Assembly: GCA_028829895.1 (NCBI GenBank)
Contig: CM054183.1
Location: 72,263,071-72,327,070, forward strand
Reading direction: 5' to 3'
Origin: Sinotaia quadrata
Lineage: Eukaryota > Mollusca > Gastropoda > Architaenioglossa > Viviparidae
Length of the DNA stretch: 64,000 nt
The notes beneath the pieces were generated by a model. The model did not search any database and was not told the origin of the DNA. It saw only the letters and a program-made list of their open reading frames with translations. Shown one piece after another: positions 1 to 12,400 of this stretch (the first letter of the stretch is position 1; every line of letters starts with the position of its first letter). The position numbers and the translations under genes are program-made.

Positions 1-417
1 TCTTCTGATTATGCAAGTATTCACCAGAATATCTAGAGTAATTCATTAGTATATCGGGTCTGTGAGTATTCAGAAATCATTAGCATCTAGTCTTCAGGAG
101 CCTGTGAATATGCAGGCAAACACTGATATTTAGTTAAATCCTGTGATTATCAATTAATCACTGATGAAATCTAGTCCTCGGTATCTTGTCAATATGCAAT
201 CACCAAATCTAGTCTAATCCAGTAATTATGCTAGTAATCACTGAAGCCTTGTCTACAGTATCTTGTGAGCATGCAAGATATTATCTGTACCTAAAAAGAA
301 TGTGAATATAGTAGCCTTCATAGAGTAGTTTCTTTTTTTACTAGTTTTATAATATTTTAGTCACTGATTGCATATATTAGATGACTATAAAGAAAGGTTT
401 GTTAATAAAGCATTTGG
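1..417. other. Intronic sequence with degenerate repeats
   Basis: This lies upstream of the first visible PLBD2 exon. It holds a very degenerate repeat of roughly 60-70 bp in which words such as tctagtc, tatgcaa and cactga recur. I see no coding signal. Confidence 0.4.
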
Positions 418-735
418 CTGTAAAGGAAAGTTTGTTAATAATGTGATTGTAAATAAAGTTTATTAATTCATCATGTGACTGTAAAGGAAAGTTTGTTAAT
501 AATGTGATTGTAAATAAAATTTATTAATTCATCATGTGACTGTAAAGGAAAGTTTGTTAATAATGTGATTGTAAATAAAGTTTATTAATTCATCATGTGA
601 CTGTAAAGGAAAGTTTTTTTAATAATGTGATTGTAAATAAAATTTATTAATTCATCATGTGACTGTAAAGGAAAGTTTGTTAATTCATCAGATGATTGTA
701 ATAAAAAAGGGTTCATTAATACATGCAGCTGTAAA
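418..735. repeat. Minisatellite, 61-bp unit, about 5 copies
   Basis: Near-identical units carry the core gtaaaggaaagtttgttaat followed by a TTTATTAATTCATCATG segment. The last unit is shortened and the fourth has an expanded T run. It lies in a PLBD2 intron. Confidence 0.9.
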
Positions 736-857
736 AGAAAATTTGTTAGTACATCATTGCTATGCTCATAAAGTCATCTTCTTCATTGTCATGCTGATTG
801 AGATCACTTTGCACGGAGAGTGGTGTATTCTGAAAAATAATTATTTACTTAACAGCA

Positions 858-1001
858 CACATCTATCTGCCTACCTACCTACCTACTTTATCTACCTATC
901 TATCTATCTATCTGTCTGTCTGTCTGTCTGTCTCTGACTAAATATATGTGCATGAATACACACAAACAAACACACACAAACACACACACACACACACACA
1001 A
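858..1001. repeat. Compound microsatellite (TACC/TATC/TGTC)n then (CA)n
   Basis: A tetranucleotide tract shifts from TACC to TATC to TGTC at 867-933. After a short spacer comes an AC-rich dinucleotide tract at 959-1001. Confidence 0.9.
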
Positions 1002-1332
1002 CCACAGTGAACCCTTGCTTTCAATATTAATCTGTTCCAGAGACCTTAGTGTATTCATGGAATATATCATAATGTGAACCCATTAATACATTGTTCTTGG
1101 AGCATTTGCAAGCCCATCGTAAGTGCATTTCCTATCTGAGAGTTCACCTTATTTTATCATGGAGAGTCTATCTAAAGTGATTTGATTGTATGCTGAGCCA
1201 ATCATAAAGCAAGGGTCTACATTCGTGCATGTGTGTGTGTGTGTATTTAAAGATGAATGTTATTAGTAATTAATTTTGGTCTGTTCTGTTTACAGCGATG
1301 GATTGCAATATATTTTCTCTCTTTTTCTTTAG

Positions 1333-1485
1333 ATATTTTCCTGATATATTCAATGCCAGTGGGAACCAAGCTAATGTAGAGAAATATGGGGACTGGTTTA
1401 CTTATGACAAATCCCCTCGGGCATTAATATTTAAACGAGACCACATCAAAGTGAAAGATATTAGCTCTATGACTAAGCTTATGAG
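1333..1485 (+). CDS. PLBD2: PLBD2 (phospholipase B-like 2), third-from-last coding exon
   Basis: This internal exon encodes about 50 residues beginning YFPDIFNASG and ending SMTKLMR. FNASG, YGDWF and SPRA are typical of phospholipase B-like 2, a lysosomal glycoprotein of the N-terminal-nucleophile hydrolase fold; the NAS in it is a potential N-glycosylation site. The acceptor is a T-rich tract ending TTTAG at 1332 and the donor is GAG|GTATG at 1485. The exon starts on codon base 3 and ends after two bases of an Arg codon, which matches the next exon. The wording is closer to PLBD2 than to PLBD1. The catalytic cysteine and autoprocessing site lie in upstream exons outside the window, so the copy is partial only because of the window edge. 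Exon bounds are read directly; the family call rests on remembered family sequence. Confidence 0.93.
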
Positions 1486-2741
1486 GTATGTAGTCTTAAT
1501 CAAAGGCTTTTAATTTTTTTTTAATTGAAACTATTTTAAAGAAATGAATTACTATTTTACATTAATATTTTATCATTACTATTTTATTTATACATTAACT
1601 TGTCAGACTATTTTATTTAAAGTTTTAGTACATGTGTTTTAATGTCTTCTTTTTTATGAACAATAACTTAACTTACCATCATGGTATTTTGGTATTGTCA
1701 AAAAAGATAATTTGGTCAAGTGATGTTTGGAAATTTTATATATTACATGGAAGTCAAAACTCTCAGAGGAATACACATGTATTTATTTAAGAATTCTTTA
1801 AAATAAGAGAGTTACCTCTGTCATAAAAATTGTTCATGCCTACCAAGGTAGCATCAGATCAGAGAAAAACAAATGACATTTTATCTCAGAAAATAATCAT
1901 ATTCTTAGAGTAAACTGCTGTTGAAGTAAAAGACCACACCTTTCTAAGCTTCCATTTCAGATGAAAGTTGATGAAGTTACTCAATCCATCCCTTCTCTCT
2001 TTCAAAATTAGGATGTATTTTTTTGCTTTCCTTTTTTTCATGTATGAGATACAAATACAATAAAAATATATTTTAAAACAAATGCTTGAAAAGATTCTTT
2101 TTTTTAGAAATTTTTTTTAATGATTTTCCTAAAGTATACACATCTGATAAGTAAAATAAGTCAGTCTTGTACATTTATAAGACATATATAGACATCAGTT
2201 CTTCCCGCATCCTGTCTTTTCAACCATAATTATCTCCTCTCTGGGTACCAAGTCAAACAAAAGCAGTTTCACTTTATCCAGAGTGTATTTTTTCTTTTAT
2301 CTCCCCTGGGGGTTATTGTGGCCACTTTCAACAGTGGCTTATATATCTGTGATAGTATTGATACTCCTAACATATACACATCTGATATGTATTCAGGAAA
2401 AGTTGTTTTATTTTAACTTCTCTTTTCATCCTATATGTTTTGTATTCAGAATATAGTTTGATTAGAACTCATAGAAGCAAATTATCTGAATGATCCCTCC
2501 TGTTTACAACTGTGAGTCCCTACTGTTCCAACAATTAAACATGTAATATAGGAAATATACACTTGACAAAAAAATTGCCAAGCATTGTTACAGATCCTTC
2601 AAATTTCACAAAGTTGGACTAGTTCAGCCCCACAGAAGTGGGCATTGCATGACTCTATCAAAGAATTTCAGCTAAAGCTCTATTAAGAAAAGTATGCCTC
2701 ACCACATGCCACATCTGTAGAATCGAAAACACAGGGTGTGA

Positions 2742-3135
2742 TCTATTGCACAGATACATAGATCTACAACAAAAACAAAGGGCATTATTTATTGCACAAA
2801 TACATAGATCTACAACAAAAACAAAGGGTGTGATCTTTTGCACAGATACATAGATCTACAACAAAAACATAGATTATAGTCTAATGCATGCATTTGAGTC
2901 TAATGCATGTGTACACACATCTACAACAAAAATACAGGCTACAGTCTATTGCATACATACATAAATCTACATGTACAACAAAACCACAGATTACAATCTA
3001 TTGCACATGTACATAAATCTACAACAAAAACATGGGTTACATTCTATTGCACAGGTACATAAATTTCTGTCAACACACAGGTTACAGTCGAATGCACATC
3101 TGCATAATCTCCAACATAAGCATAGGTTATTGCAA
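2742..3135. repeat. Minisatellite, 46-bp unit, about 8-9 copies
   Basis: Units begin TCTATTGCACA and carry the core catagatctacaacaaaaac. Early copies are near-identical and later ones drift, with one truncated copy near 2880-2900. It lies in the PLBD2 intron 1486-3608. The rest of that intron (1486-2741 and 3136-3608) is AT-rich with nothing else recognisable. Confidence 0.88.
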
Positions 3136-3608
3136 AGCAGCCAAAAATACCTTGCACAGTTAAGCATTAGGCTAGATTGGGAATTCTTTGATAAGTGCCA
3201 TATGGCCAGCAACACCTGACTACAGTCAGACAAAGCTTTGGTCTAGATCTGGGAATTATGTAATAAGAATCTTATGGCCAGCAATACCTGAGACATTTGG
3301 ATGGAGTTTTGGGGTGGATCTGAAAGATTTTGATATTGTCATTGGCGCCAAAAGGTTCACAGATAAAAACTACTGCCACAAAACAGATATCTAGCCTGGC
3401 AATATCTGGATCTTTTTTTGTTGAGAGATCAATATTTTATTAGGATAGAATAGTCAAGCTTTAATCTGAAAGTTGGAAAATCTCAAAGGCAGTGAGACTG
3501 TTAATAGATTTGTGTCTCTTTGAAGATTTGGATATTTTTATGATATAGTTAGAAACTGCTGTGTGTAATTTAGAGTAGTAGTAATGTAATTATTGAATTG
3601 TTTTTTAG

Positions 3609-3768
3609 ATATAATGATTTCACAAGTGACCCCTTGTCTCGATGTAATTGCACGCCTCCATATAGTGCAGAGAATGCCATCTCCGCTAGAAGTGATCTAA
3701 ATCCAGCAAATGGCGTATATCCCTTTTCAGCTCTTGGTCATCGTTCACACGGTGGTGTTGACATGAAG
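3609..3768 (+). CDS. PLBD2: PLBD2, next-to-last coding exon
   Basis: The exon completes the split Arg codon and continues YNDFTSDPLS to GGVDMK. It holds the signature blocks ENAISARSDLNPANG and SHGGVD, among the most conserved parts of PLBD2 proteins. The acceptor is TTTTTTAG at 3608 and the donor is AAG|GTAAAT at 3768. It enters in phase 2 and leaves in phase 0, fitting both neighbours. No stop or frameshift interrupts it. Confidence 0.95.
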
Positions 3769-3831
3769 GTAAATCAAGTTAAATGTCATTTGCTTAGAAT
3801 TGTATTTTTATTTAGTTTCATTTCAGTCTTT

Positions 3832-4030
3832 TTTAATTATTTGAAAATATATCACCAATATTCAAGTTGCTGTTCTTCAATTATATTTAATTATACAAAA
3901 ATATGTCACCATATTACAAATTGCTGATATGTAGTAATGTTTAATTATATGAAAATATATCACCTTGCTGCTTTCATGCAGTTATGTTTAATTAATTAAA
4001 AATATATCACCATACTACAAGCTGTTGCCA
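3832..4030. repeat. Degenerate minisatellite, about 50-54-bp unit, 4 copies
   Basis: Four copies begin TTTAATTA and share gaaaatatatcacca. It fills most of the short PLBD2 intron 3769-4182. Confidence 0.75.
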
Positions 4031-4182
4031 CTACAGTTTTGTTACACCTAAGAGATTTTCTGCAGCTTGTTGATGTGACATATTTGAAATTTGTTGAATG
4101 CAAAAAATATCTGTTATGTTAGATTTCATTGAACAAGACCATACTGAATATTTTTTATTTTGTGATGTTCATCTTGTTGCAG

Positions 4183-4365
4183 CTAACATCTGCTGAGCTG
4201 TTCCAGTCATTGTCATTTGTAGCAGTGGGGGGCCCAACTTGGGACCAGACTCCACCATTCCAGTGGAGCAAGAGTGACTTTGCTGCCACTGTGCCACACG
4301 TAGGTCATCCTGACCTATGGATGTTTTCACCACTTATTTTCAATGCCACTGGAACATTTCTTTAA
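4183..4365 (+). CDS. PLBD2: PLBD2, terminal coding exon
   Basis: The acceptor CTTGTTGCAG|CTAACA is in phase 0. The exon encodes LTSAELFQSL through GPTWDQTPPFQWS and HPDLWMFSPL to a TAA at 4363-4365. GPTWDQ-PPFQWS followed by G/HPDLW is the usual carboxy end of PLBD2, so the protein ends about where the family does, with a few extra residues after FSPL. The 3' UTR follows; ATTAAA at 4599-4604 is a possible poly(A) signal but is not proven. With the other two exons about 164 residues are visible. The gene is convergent with the GAS2-like gene on the other strand. Confidence 0.95.
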   Translation, partial: LTSAELFQSLSFVAVGGPTWDQTPPFQWSKSDFAATVPHVGHPDLWMFSPLIFNATGTFL

Positions 4366-4735
4366 TCTCTCTCCAAGCAAACACTTATTTTTGCTCTTAG
4401 AATTTATACAGCCGATTGATTTTGACATTCCTTTTATTATGCGATTGCTTTCTTTGAAGGACATTCCACAGAAGCAAATGATTATTGATCTTAATATTTT
4501 GTATTCAGGAATTTGGATTTATGAATTGACTGAACTTTTGCAAGATTTGAAAACAAATGGTTTTTGTGCAAACATTATGATATACATGAGAGATAGGGAT
4601 TAAACTATGATACATTTTTTAAATAGAGCACTCAATCACAGAACAAAATTATGTAAATGTTTTCTACTTAGCATAACATTTAATTGTTAAATTTATACTC
4701 TACTCATTTCTGGGATTAAATTGTTGTAACATATA

Positions 4736-5090
4736 ACTTAACTGCACTGAAGCATGGAGGTTAATTGTTGTGATATAAAATACTGCATTCAAGCATGGGA
4801 TTAAATTGTTGTAACATGAAATACTGCATGTAGGCATGGGCTTATATTGTTAACTTAAAACACTCCACTCAAGCATGGGCTTAAATTGTTAACTTAAAAC
4901 ACTCCACTCAAGCTTGGGCCTAAATTGTTAACTTAAAATACTCCACTCAAGCTTGGGACTAAATTGTTAACTTAAAATGCTCCACTCAAGCTTGGGCCTA
5001 AATTGTTAAATTAAAATACTCCACTCAAGCTTGGGACTAAATTGTTGCCTTAAAATACTCAACTCAAGCATGGGTCTAAATTTTTTAAAC
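4736..5090. repeat. Minisatellite, about 39-bp unit, about 9 copies
   Basis: The repeated core is cactccactcaagcatggg followed by a TTAAATTGTTAACTTAAAA stretch. Central copies are near-identical and the edges drift. It lies just past PLBD2, possibly in or after its 3' UTR. From 5091 to 5457 I see only AT-rich unique sequence. Confidence 0.88.
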
Positions 5091-5687
5091 ATACCAATTT
5101 TTTTTTTACCCAAGCATGGGACTGCAGTGTTATAAGCCTGTCAGATACTCCTCTTAATCATGCAACAAAATTGTTGTAATCTATCAAATACTCAACTCAG
5201 TCATGTGAATGAATTATTGTAACATTAAATACCCACTTGATCATTGTGAGTTGGTTGTACTAAATGTATAAAGTGCAGCACTCAAAACCATTTTAAATTA
5301 AAGTTACAGTTTAGTACTAAGTTCTGACTTTTTTATAGCTGAAGTACGGAGTGTCACAAAGAGCCATTATTGTAGAATCTTAAATACTACTCTAGTAGAT
5401 GTATAGAGTATTTTATTAAATATTATTCTAGCAGAAAAGTTAAATTTCCTGGAAGACATGAACCTTATACTAATAAATAAAGGAAAACAAATATATAACT
5501 CTGCAGACAAATTCAGACCAAGCTATAGATCTCACCCTCCCTAGCCCAGACATCATAAATGACCTGAAGTAGGAGGTTGTAGAAGATGAAACTTGGGGAT
5601 CAGATCAACACCCTATAATGATAACATATTTACCTATCATCTTAGAACAATCAGTCAGACCTCAAAACAACCTCAGAATAAACACCA

Positions 5688-6050
5688 AAACGACCGACTG
5701 GGAAAAATACTTCTTACTGACATTAAATCTTCAGTATATGGGACTCACTAAAACGACAGACTGGGAAAAATACTTCTTACTGACATAAAAACTTCAGTAC
5801 ATTACTCACTAAAACGACAGACTGGGGAAAATACTTCTTACTGACATAAAAACTTCAGTACATGACTCACTAAAACAACAGACTCAGAAAAAATACTTTT
5901 TACTGACATTAAATCTTTAGTACATGACTCACTAAAACAGACACACTGGGGAAAATACTACTTACTGACATCAGATCTTCAGTACATGACTCACTGAAAC
6001 AGAGAGACTGGGGAAAATACGATTAAATCTTCAGTACATGAATCACTAAC
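5688..6050. repeat. 61-bp tandem array inside the dead retrotransposon, about 6 copies
   Basis: The segment coding the WEKY region of the endonuclease-RT linker (core actgggaaaaatacttctta) is repeated in place. Later copies diverge and the last is truncated. The array begins and ends inside retrotransposon coding sequence. Confidence 0.88.
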
Positions 6051-6326
6051 AATTGAGGAAGAGATGGAAACAGTAACCAAGATCATTATAGAAAACATCC
6101 ATAAAGCCACCCCTCCTCCCAAGACAAATAAATTCGAAAGAAAAGGAGTTATGTGGTGGACAGCTATTAACGTAAAAAAAGAAGCCTTTAAAACATGGAA
6201 GACAAAGAAAATAACATACAGCCAAAAATATCGAAGCCAAAGAAATAATAAAAGAAGCTAAACCTAGCAAGAATGTTATATTAATATAGACTTTACACAC
6301 TAACTTAAAAGAGGGATCGGAATGAG

Positions 6327-6475
6327 TTAACAACAGAAATTCTAACACTAGAGCTAACCTCAAAGTTAACAACAGAAATTCAAACCATGAGCTAACCTCA
6401 AAATTAACAACAGAAATTCTAACCTAGAGCTAACCTCAAAATGAACAACAGAAATTCTAACCTCAAAATTAACAA
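6327..6475. repeat. 38-bp tandem array inside the dead retrotransposon, about 4 copies
   Basis: The core is taacaacagaaattctaacc followed by GAGCTAACCTCAAAA. It is a second independent local expansion in the same element. Confidence 0.82.
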
Positions 6476-7442
6476 CAAAACCTATTCAGTCCTAACATTT
6501 TTGCAAACACCTTTGAGAAACACAGCTCTAAATAGTAACCTTCATCAAAGATTTATTCCCATCAAATCTAATACAGAAACTAATTTTGTTAGCCACCCAA
6601 AAATTATAACTATACTAACCCCTACCTAGCAGAAACTATAGCAACTAATGAACTCATACTTGCACTCATGACAAAAAAGACATTCGGATTCACAGTGAAA
6701 GAACCTTTCTTTCAGCATGGAAGAAATCACATCATATCTATAAACAAACCAGGGAAATACATGATCCTAATAACTATGCATCAATCAATCGCACCACATC
6801 CCAACTACGTCAAACCTAAGACACTATCTTTCAAAGCAGACTTACTTCTGCGAACAAAAGGCCTTCCCACCCTCCAACAAAGTGGTTTTAGATTAGGTCG
6901 ATCAATACTAGTCCACCTAAACCATCTTTAAAATAAAATCAATAAATACAAACAGGGAAAACAGCTGGATTGTGCATAGTGTTCCTGGATGTTGAGAAGG
7001 CATACAGCATGCTATTGCACATAATAATAATAAATAAACTAATTAAACTGGGAGTCAAGGGCAAAACTCTTTTGTCATTTCCTTAACAACAGAGAAATAA
7101 AACTTAATAATGGAGTTCCTCAGGGTCATGGGCTTAATCCACTCCTATACTTCCTCATGGTACATGATTTAAACCAAATTATGTCTAAAGACATTATTTG
7201 CTGATGACGCACTATGGGGTGAAGTCATAGAATATAAACAAGGCAAGAAACCATAATCAAAGGCATCCAAGAAATCCAAAATACTAAACTCAGTGACAAA
7301 TTGGTTCAAGGAAAATAGATATAAATTGGCAGCAGGCAAAACTCAGGCCATCATCTTCCAAGAGTGTAGAAAATACAAAAGTGAGTATCCTAAATTGAAA
7401 ATTGATAAGACAGAAATTGAATACAAACCTCAAGTTAAATCC

Positions 7443-7955
7443 TTAGGAGTTACCTTAAATTTATATCATGTCTGTGTGATGTTCAAAATACTTTTATCCT
7501 ATTTTTTCACTTATTGTAAAAAGTGTGTTAGGACATACCTTAAATTTATAGCATGTGTGATGTTCAAAATCCTATTTTTCTCACCTTATTGTAAAAAGTG
7601 TTAGGAGTAACTGGAGAGCAATGTGACATTCATCAAAACTGGAACTCTGGCTAACGCTAGATCTTTGAATTGAATATGACTTCATCTCTGTTTTATTATT
7701 TTCATGTCCTGTGACTTCAACTCTATGTTTTGTTGTGTTCATGTGATGTCGTATGACTTCAACTGTATGTTTTGTTGTGTTCACGTGATATCATGTGACT
7801 TCAAATATGTGTGTTCCTGTGATGTATTTGTGTCTTCTGAAGTGTGACTGCAACTGTATGTTTTGTTGTGTTCATGTGATGCATTTGTATCTTTCGTCAT
7901 GTGAATTTCAACTCGATGTTTTGTTGTGTTCAAGTGATGTATTTGTGTGGTGTGA
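7443..7955. repeat. Two short adjoining tandem arrays
   Basis: At 7443-7610 an ~85-90-bp block (core tgtgatgttcaaaat) occurs about twice. At 7668-7955 about six copies of a 40-60-bp unit carry atgttttgttgtgttcatgt. Both are AT-rich and non-coding. From 7960 to 8289 there is only unique sequence with a short TG tract near 8192-8208. Confidence 0.78.
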
Positions 7956-8289
7956 ATGTTAGTAATCATACTGCTTTATGGAGAGAGGTGGGGGCTAATC
8001 CACATATGGCTGATGGATAAGCATGGAAAGGGGACATTTCCTCCTAGAAGTATGGCTAGCTGGTAAATCGGGGATTAGATATTTGATTAAATATGATAAT
8101 TAATTTCCATCTTAATCCCTGCAAGCTGGTGAGCTGGGTAGGGTAGCACCTATCATCAGATTGAAGGTGTGTGGTGTATGGACTGTGTGTGTGTGTGTGT
8201 GTGTGATTTTCAGAAACAATTATTTTAATGTGTACTATCAGATACTGTTTTAAGAATTATATAAATCTAATATATTTTTTAGGACACTA

Positions 8290-8665
8290 TAAAAGGATTA
8301 TTTTAATCTAGATTATGTATGAGCAGATACAGCTATTAGAATTATTTTAATCTAGTATATGTACTGTCAGACCACTATAAAGATTATTTTAATCTAGTAT
8401 ATGTACTGTCAGACCACTATAAAGATTATTTTATTCCGGTATATGTACTGTCAGACCACTATAAAGATTATTTTATTCTGGTATATGTACTGTCAGACCA
8501 CCATAAAGATTATTTTATTCTGGTATATATACTGTCAGACCACTATAAAGATTATTTTATTCTGGTATATGTACTGTCAGACCACTATAAAGATTGTTTC
8601 ATTTTGGTATATGTACTGTCAGACCACCATAAAGATTATTTTATTCTGGTATATGTATATTCATC
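8290..8665. repeat. Minisatellite, 42-bp unit, 9 copies
   Basis: The core is tatgtactgtcagaccacta followed by TAAAGATTATTTTATTCTGG. The unit is 14 codons long, which creates a spurious 113-codon open frame. Between 8666 and 9490 only weak degenerate repeats are seen. Confidence 0.92.
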
Positions 8666-9490
8666 TCCTCCATTTACCAATGCAAGTATTCATCTTTTAC
8701 AGATTCAGATACATATGTCAGTCATTTGAATCACTGATTTAGGTATGTTAATTTTTTATATCACCTGATGTATGTGTGTCAATCTTTTAAATCACTTGAT
8801 GTAAAAGTGATAATCTTTAATGTCACCTGATGTAGGGTATTCTTTTTTAGTGTAGTGATGTAGGTGTCCATTTGTATAGATACTAGCATAAGTATTAATT
8901 TTAATATCACCTGAAATAGATGTTCATCGTTTGTATATACTCACTATGCATTGATCTTTTTCACATACCACAGTCTGTGACGCTTTGCTGGAGATGGGCA
9001 AGATGCTAATTCTCTGGGCCATCCTTAGGCTAATCCTCAAAACACACCTTCTGGGCTGGCCATACGTGTTAGAAAGATGAATGAGAGATAATGTAGAATA
9101 GATGAGTGATAATTCTAGAAGATAGCTCGAGCCCCCATAGGCATACAGCCAGAATAGTAAGTAAATGCTGGTGATGAACTACAACATGTAACATGTGAGT
9201 CACACTAACATGAGTGTCTATGTATCAACAATAATTGTATTCAACAAGAAATAACCTGTTGTAAAAAATGGGTGGAATTAAAAATACTTCCTTAATTTTA
9301 ATCTATTTAATCCCACTCACTGACAGGGTCTTCATCATTTGCAGTTGGAGAAACCAAGTCAGTCCCCAGGGACCACAATTAATATCTTATTCTATTGGTC
9401 CTTGAGTGTTATTCATTCAGAAACACCTACACTCCTCAAGTACTACCACTTCTAGGACTAGTTCACCACATTACATAACATAAACAATCC

Positions 9491-12400
9491 AATTTGTCAT
9501 TGAAATATTTTATTTCATTTTCAGAAATACACAAACACTACACACAATTATAGCTTATGATAACATTTATCATCACAGATGTGCATTTGGAATGAAGAAA
9601 ACAAAGCTTGATGCAGATGTAGCATACATCATTATATATCAAAGCAATCAAATGGTCATAATGTGCTAGTCCTCTTTCACTGACAATGTGATGCCTTAAA
9701 GACATATCAATAAAAGAATATTTGAACTAACAAAATAAAAAGATATATATTTGAATGCATTGAATGTGGCATTATGGCAACTTGTCAATTATAGTGACAC
9801 AAAAATGCAAACAATTTGTCATTTATCATTGTTTGGTGACTTTAAAATTATCCAAATCAAACAGCAAATTAAATAATGAGAAATATTTGGAGTTATTTAT
9901 TTTATATGTCAAGTAAGGGTATTTTCATTAAATAATTTAATGACTGTATTTTCTAAGAAAAATATCCTTAAATGCATACTAATGGTCATGTAAAATAAAT
10001 ACATAAGAAATCAATTTCATATAATTCACACATCATCTGTTCCTGAGGGACTGGAAATAAAACTTACCCCTATTGATGATGATGTCTGAGTACAATGACA
10101 ACTTAGCTCTTTAAGGTGACTGACGGACAATAAAGAAAAAGTTTAAAGATGGAGAATTTAAATTTCAGGGGGAAAAAAGATTATATATGTGACAAATAAA
10201 CTTAAATAAAAACAAGGGTGAATAAAGAAAAGAGCAAAACTGCAATCTTCTTCAGAAATCATTAAAATTTCCATATTGAAACATACAGACTGATTGTCCA
10301 TTTACAAGATCCATCATTCATTCTGTTCTCTTACTGTTGCAGGCATAACATTCAAATCTTATTTTCATTACAAAACAATAAATCTAAATATGATGTATAT
10401 ATTTTTATCCAGATGTTTCTGTTGCAGTTTTAGGATGAAAAAATATCACTAAAGATCAGAAGTTTAGCTTTCTGTGAAGAAAACTCAGGAAATGTCAAAA
10501 GGTTAGCTGTCTGTGAAGAAGTATGAGAAATGGACTATTGATTGTTGTACATTTTATATTCCTCTTTATAGATGTTTGCTGTAAGACACATTTTGACTCA
10601 AAGAATTCTACACCTGAAGAGCTTTTATACAAGAAAAATATTTGACCCACAGGCTAAGCAGGTCATCCATAGATTACTGTAGCCAATCAGATAGTGTATA
10701 GTAAATCATCCACATAGTCCATAGTATCTAATCCACAAAAATTATAGTACCACCCAAATAGACTATAGTATTTTATCCACACATTCTAAACTTGATGCAA
10801 ATGTAAGCAATGCTTTTGTCAACTAGCTGATCTCTTTAAGACCTAGGTTGGTATCGTTTCATCACAAGGTATAAGTGATATAAAGACCTGCTATTTTGTT
10901 TCTTATACATTTACAGAAATTTGTTTCTACTGACATCATTCAATTCAAATACCATGATCAAATAGGTCAGATTCTTTATAGACAAAAAAGCATAGTGATT
11001 TTTTTTTATTTTAAAAATGTTTCTCAACCAGTTTAGGTCAGTATTGTTAACCAAATAAAACAATACCCAGATTAGTGTGTTAGTCATATACAACAAAATC
11101 AAAATTAGTTGTTGGCCAAAGAAAACAATGTTCAGAACAATGTTGTCAGCTACATAAAACAATGATTCCAACCTTAGGAGAAGGGGAAAAGATGCACTAT
11201 CAAAACACAAAAATTGTTTGCATGATATTATTTATCATGTCCTTGAGTTTACACTTAATATGTTTTGTTAAATCCATTACAGTCTTCTTGCAAATCTTGA
11301 ACATTATATTGCTGTTGAAAGGTGTTTTTGTTCACAACTAAACTTCAGTATAGAAATGTAATAGGGTATCCTCATGATAACCATTACAACATTTAGTTTT
11401 CATAGTAACCACAAATACAATCTTTTCACAAATAAATATTTGTGTCATAATCACAAATCAATCTTTTCAGAGATAAATGTTATTCTCATAACATTCACAA
11501 ATACAATTGTTTCATAACTAGAGATTATTTCAATATTCACAATATAACTTTGTCATAACTAGAGGTATTATCAATATTCATGTATACAACTTTACTACAG
11601 GTTACTCTCATAATGTTCATAAATACACCTTTTCACAACTATAAGTTATTCTATTATTGTATTAATCATTACAAATACTGTTTAGGAACTAAATATTTTT
11701 TTATAATAACTGTCAGTACAGTCTTTAATAATTAGAGGTTTTCAGATAATCACCAGCACAACCTTTTTATAACCAGATTATTCTCATAATAACCACAAAT
11801 AAGCATAGCTAAAGTTTGTTCACATAACTACAGACACAATCTTGTGATATTTAGAAGTTACTTTCATTATGACAATGAAAACATCTTGTTCATTCCTTAA
11901 GTTAAAATCTTATTATAGTCACATATATAACCATTCCTAATCAATGTCATTATATACACACCAAATCTATATCACACATAATATTGCAAATTTCAAATGC
12001 AAGCATTTACTGGTTAATGTCTTTAACAACCAACATATCCAATTAGTTTGTATATGGGGAAAAAATTACAAGAGACTAACTCTTTAGATTAAAAAAAAAA
12101 ATACTAAGATTTTAAATTTCGTAAAAGCATATTTGCCTTCTATAGGTTTATATATTGCTTCTACAGCTTAGCCTTTTAAATAACAACAATTTTCTTTATA
12201 ATGTTAATACTTTATTCCTGTATTTTCCTTCTGTTAGAAAATCTATATTTAATTTTAAAAATCAGTTTTGTTCAAAGTTATTCATAACATTTTATAAAAC
12301 TGAAAAAACATTTATATATACAAAAGTTGTCTCCATCTCTTCAACTCACACACATCAGTTTTTGATAGCCACAAGCATTAAGACTCTCAGATCTCATTTA

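Larger units (their letters stand above)
5458..7470 (+). mobile_element. Broken non-LTR retrotransposon (endonuclease-RT), dead copy
   Basis: Scattered across all three + frames are pieces typical of the ORF2 of Jockey/CR1-like LINEs. From left to right they are: an endonuclease tail (GSD-like and WEKY text near 5460-5720), a WWTAINVKKEAFKTWK segment near 6150-6200, an RT piece GFRLGRS..HLNHL near 6885-6931, FLDVEKAYSMLLH near 6983-7020, LNNGVPQGHG near 7107-7136, an ADDA catalytic box near 7200 and TNWFKENRYKLAAGKTQAI near 7296-7352. Stops and frame changes separate them, so no protein can be made. The copy is 5' truncated in the endonuclease and has gained two internal tandem arrays. The family call is by motif; the exact clade is uncertain. 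Confidence 0.85.

Noticed and set aside
4343..4603. 86-codon frame overlapping the PLBD2 stop
   Set aside because: It is in a different frame from PLBD2 and the PLBD2 C-terminus is already complete; probably 3' UTR.
6064..6261. 65-codon frame read as a separate gene
   Set aside because: It is a surviving fragment of the dead non-LTR retrotransposon's coding region.
10911..11210. 99-codon - strand hydrophobic frame
   Set aside because: It lies in AT-rich, weakly repetitive sequence after the GAS2L stop; composition alone explains the hydrophobicity.
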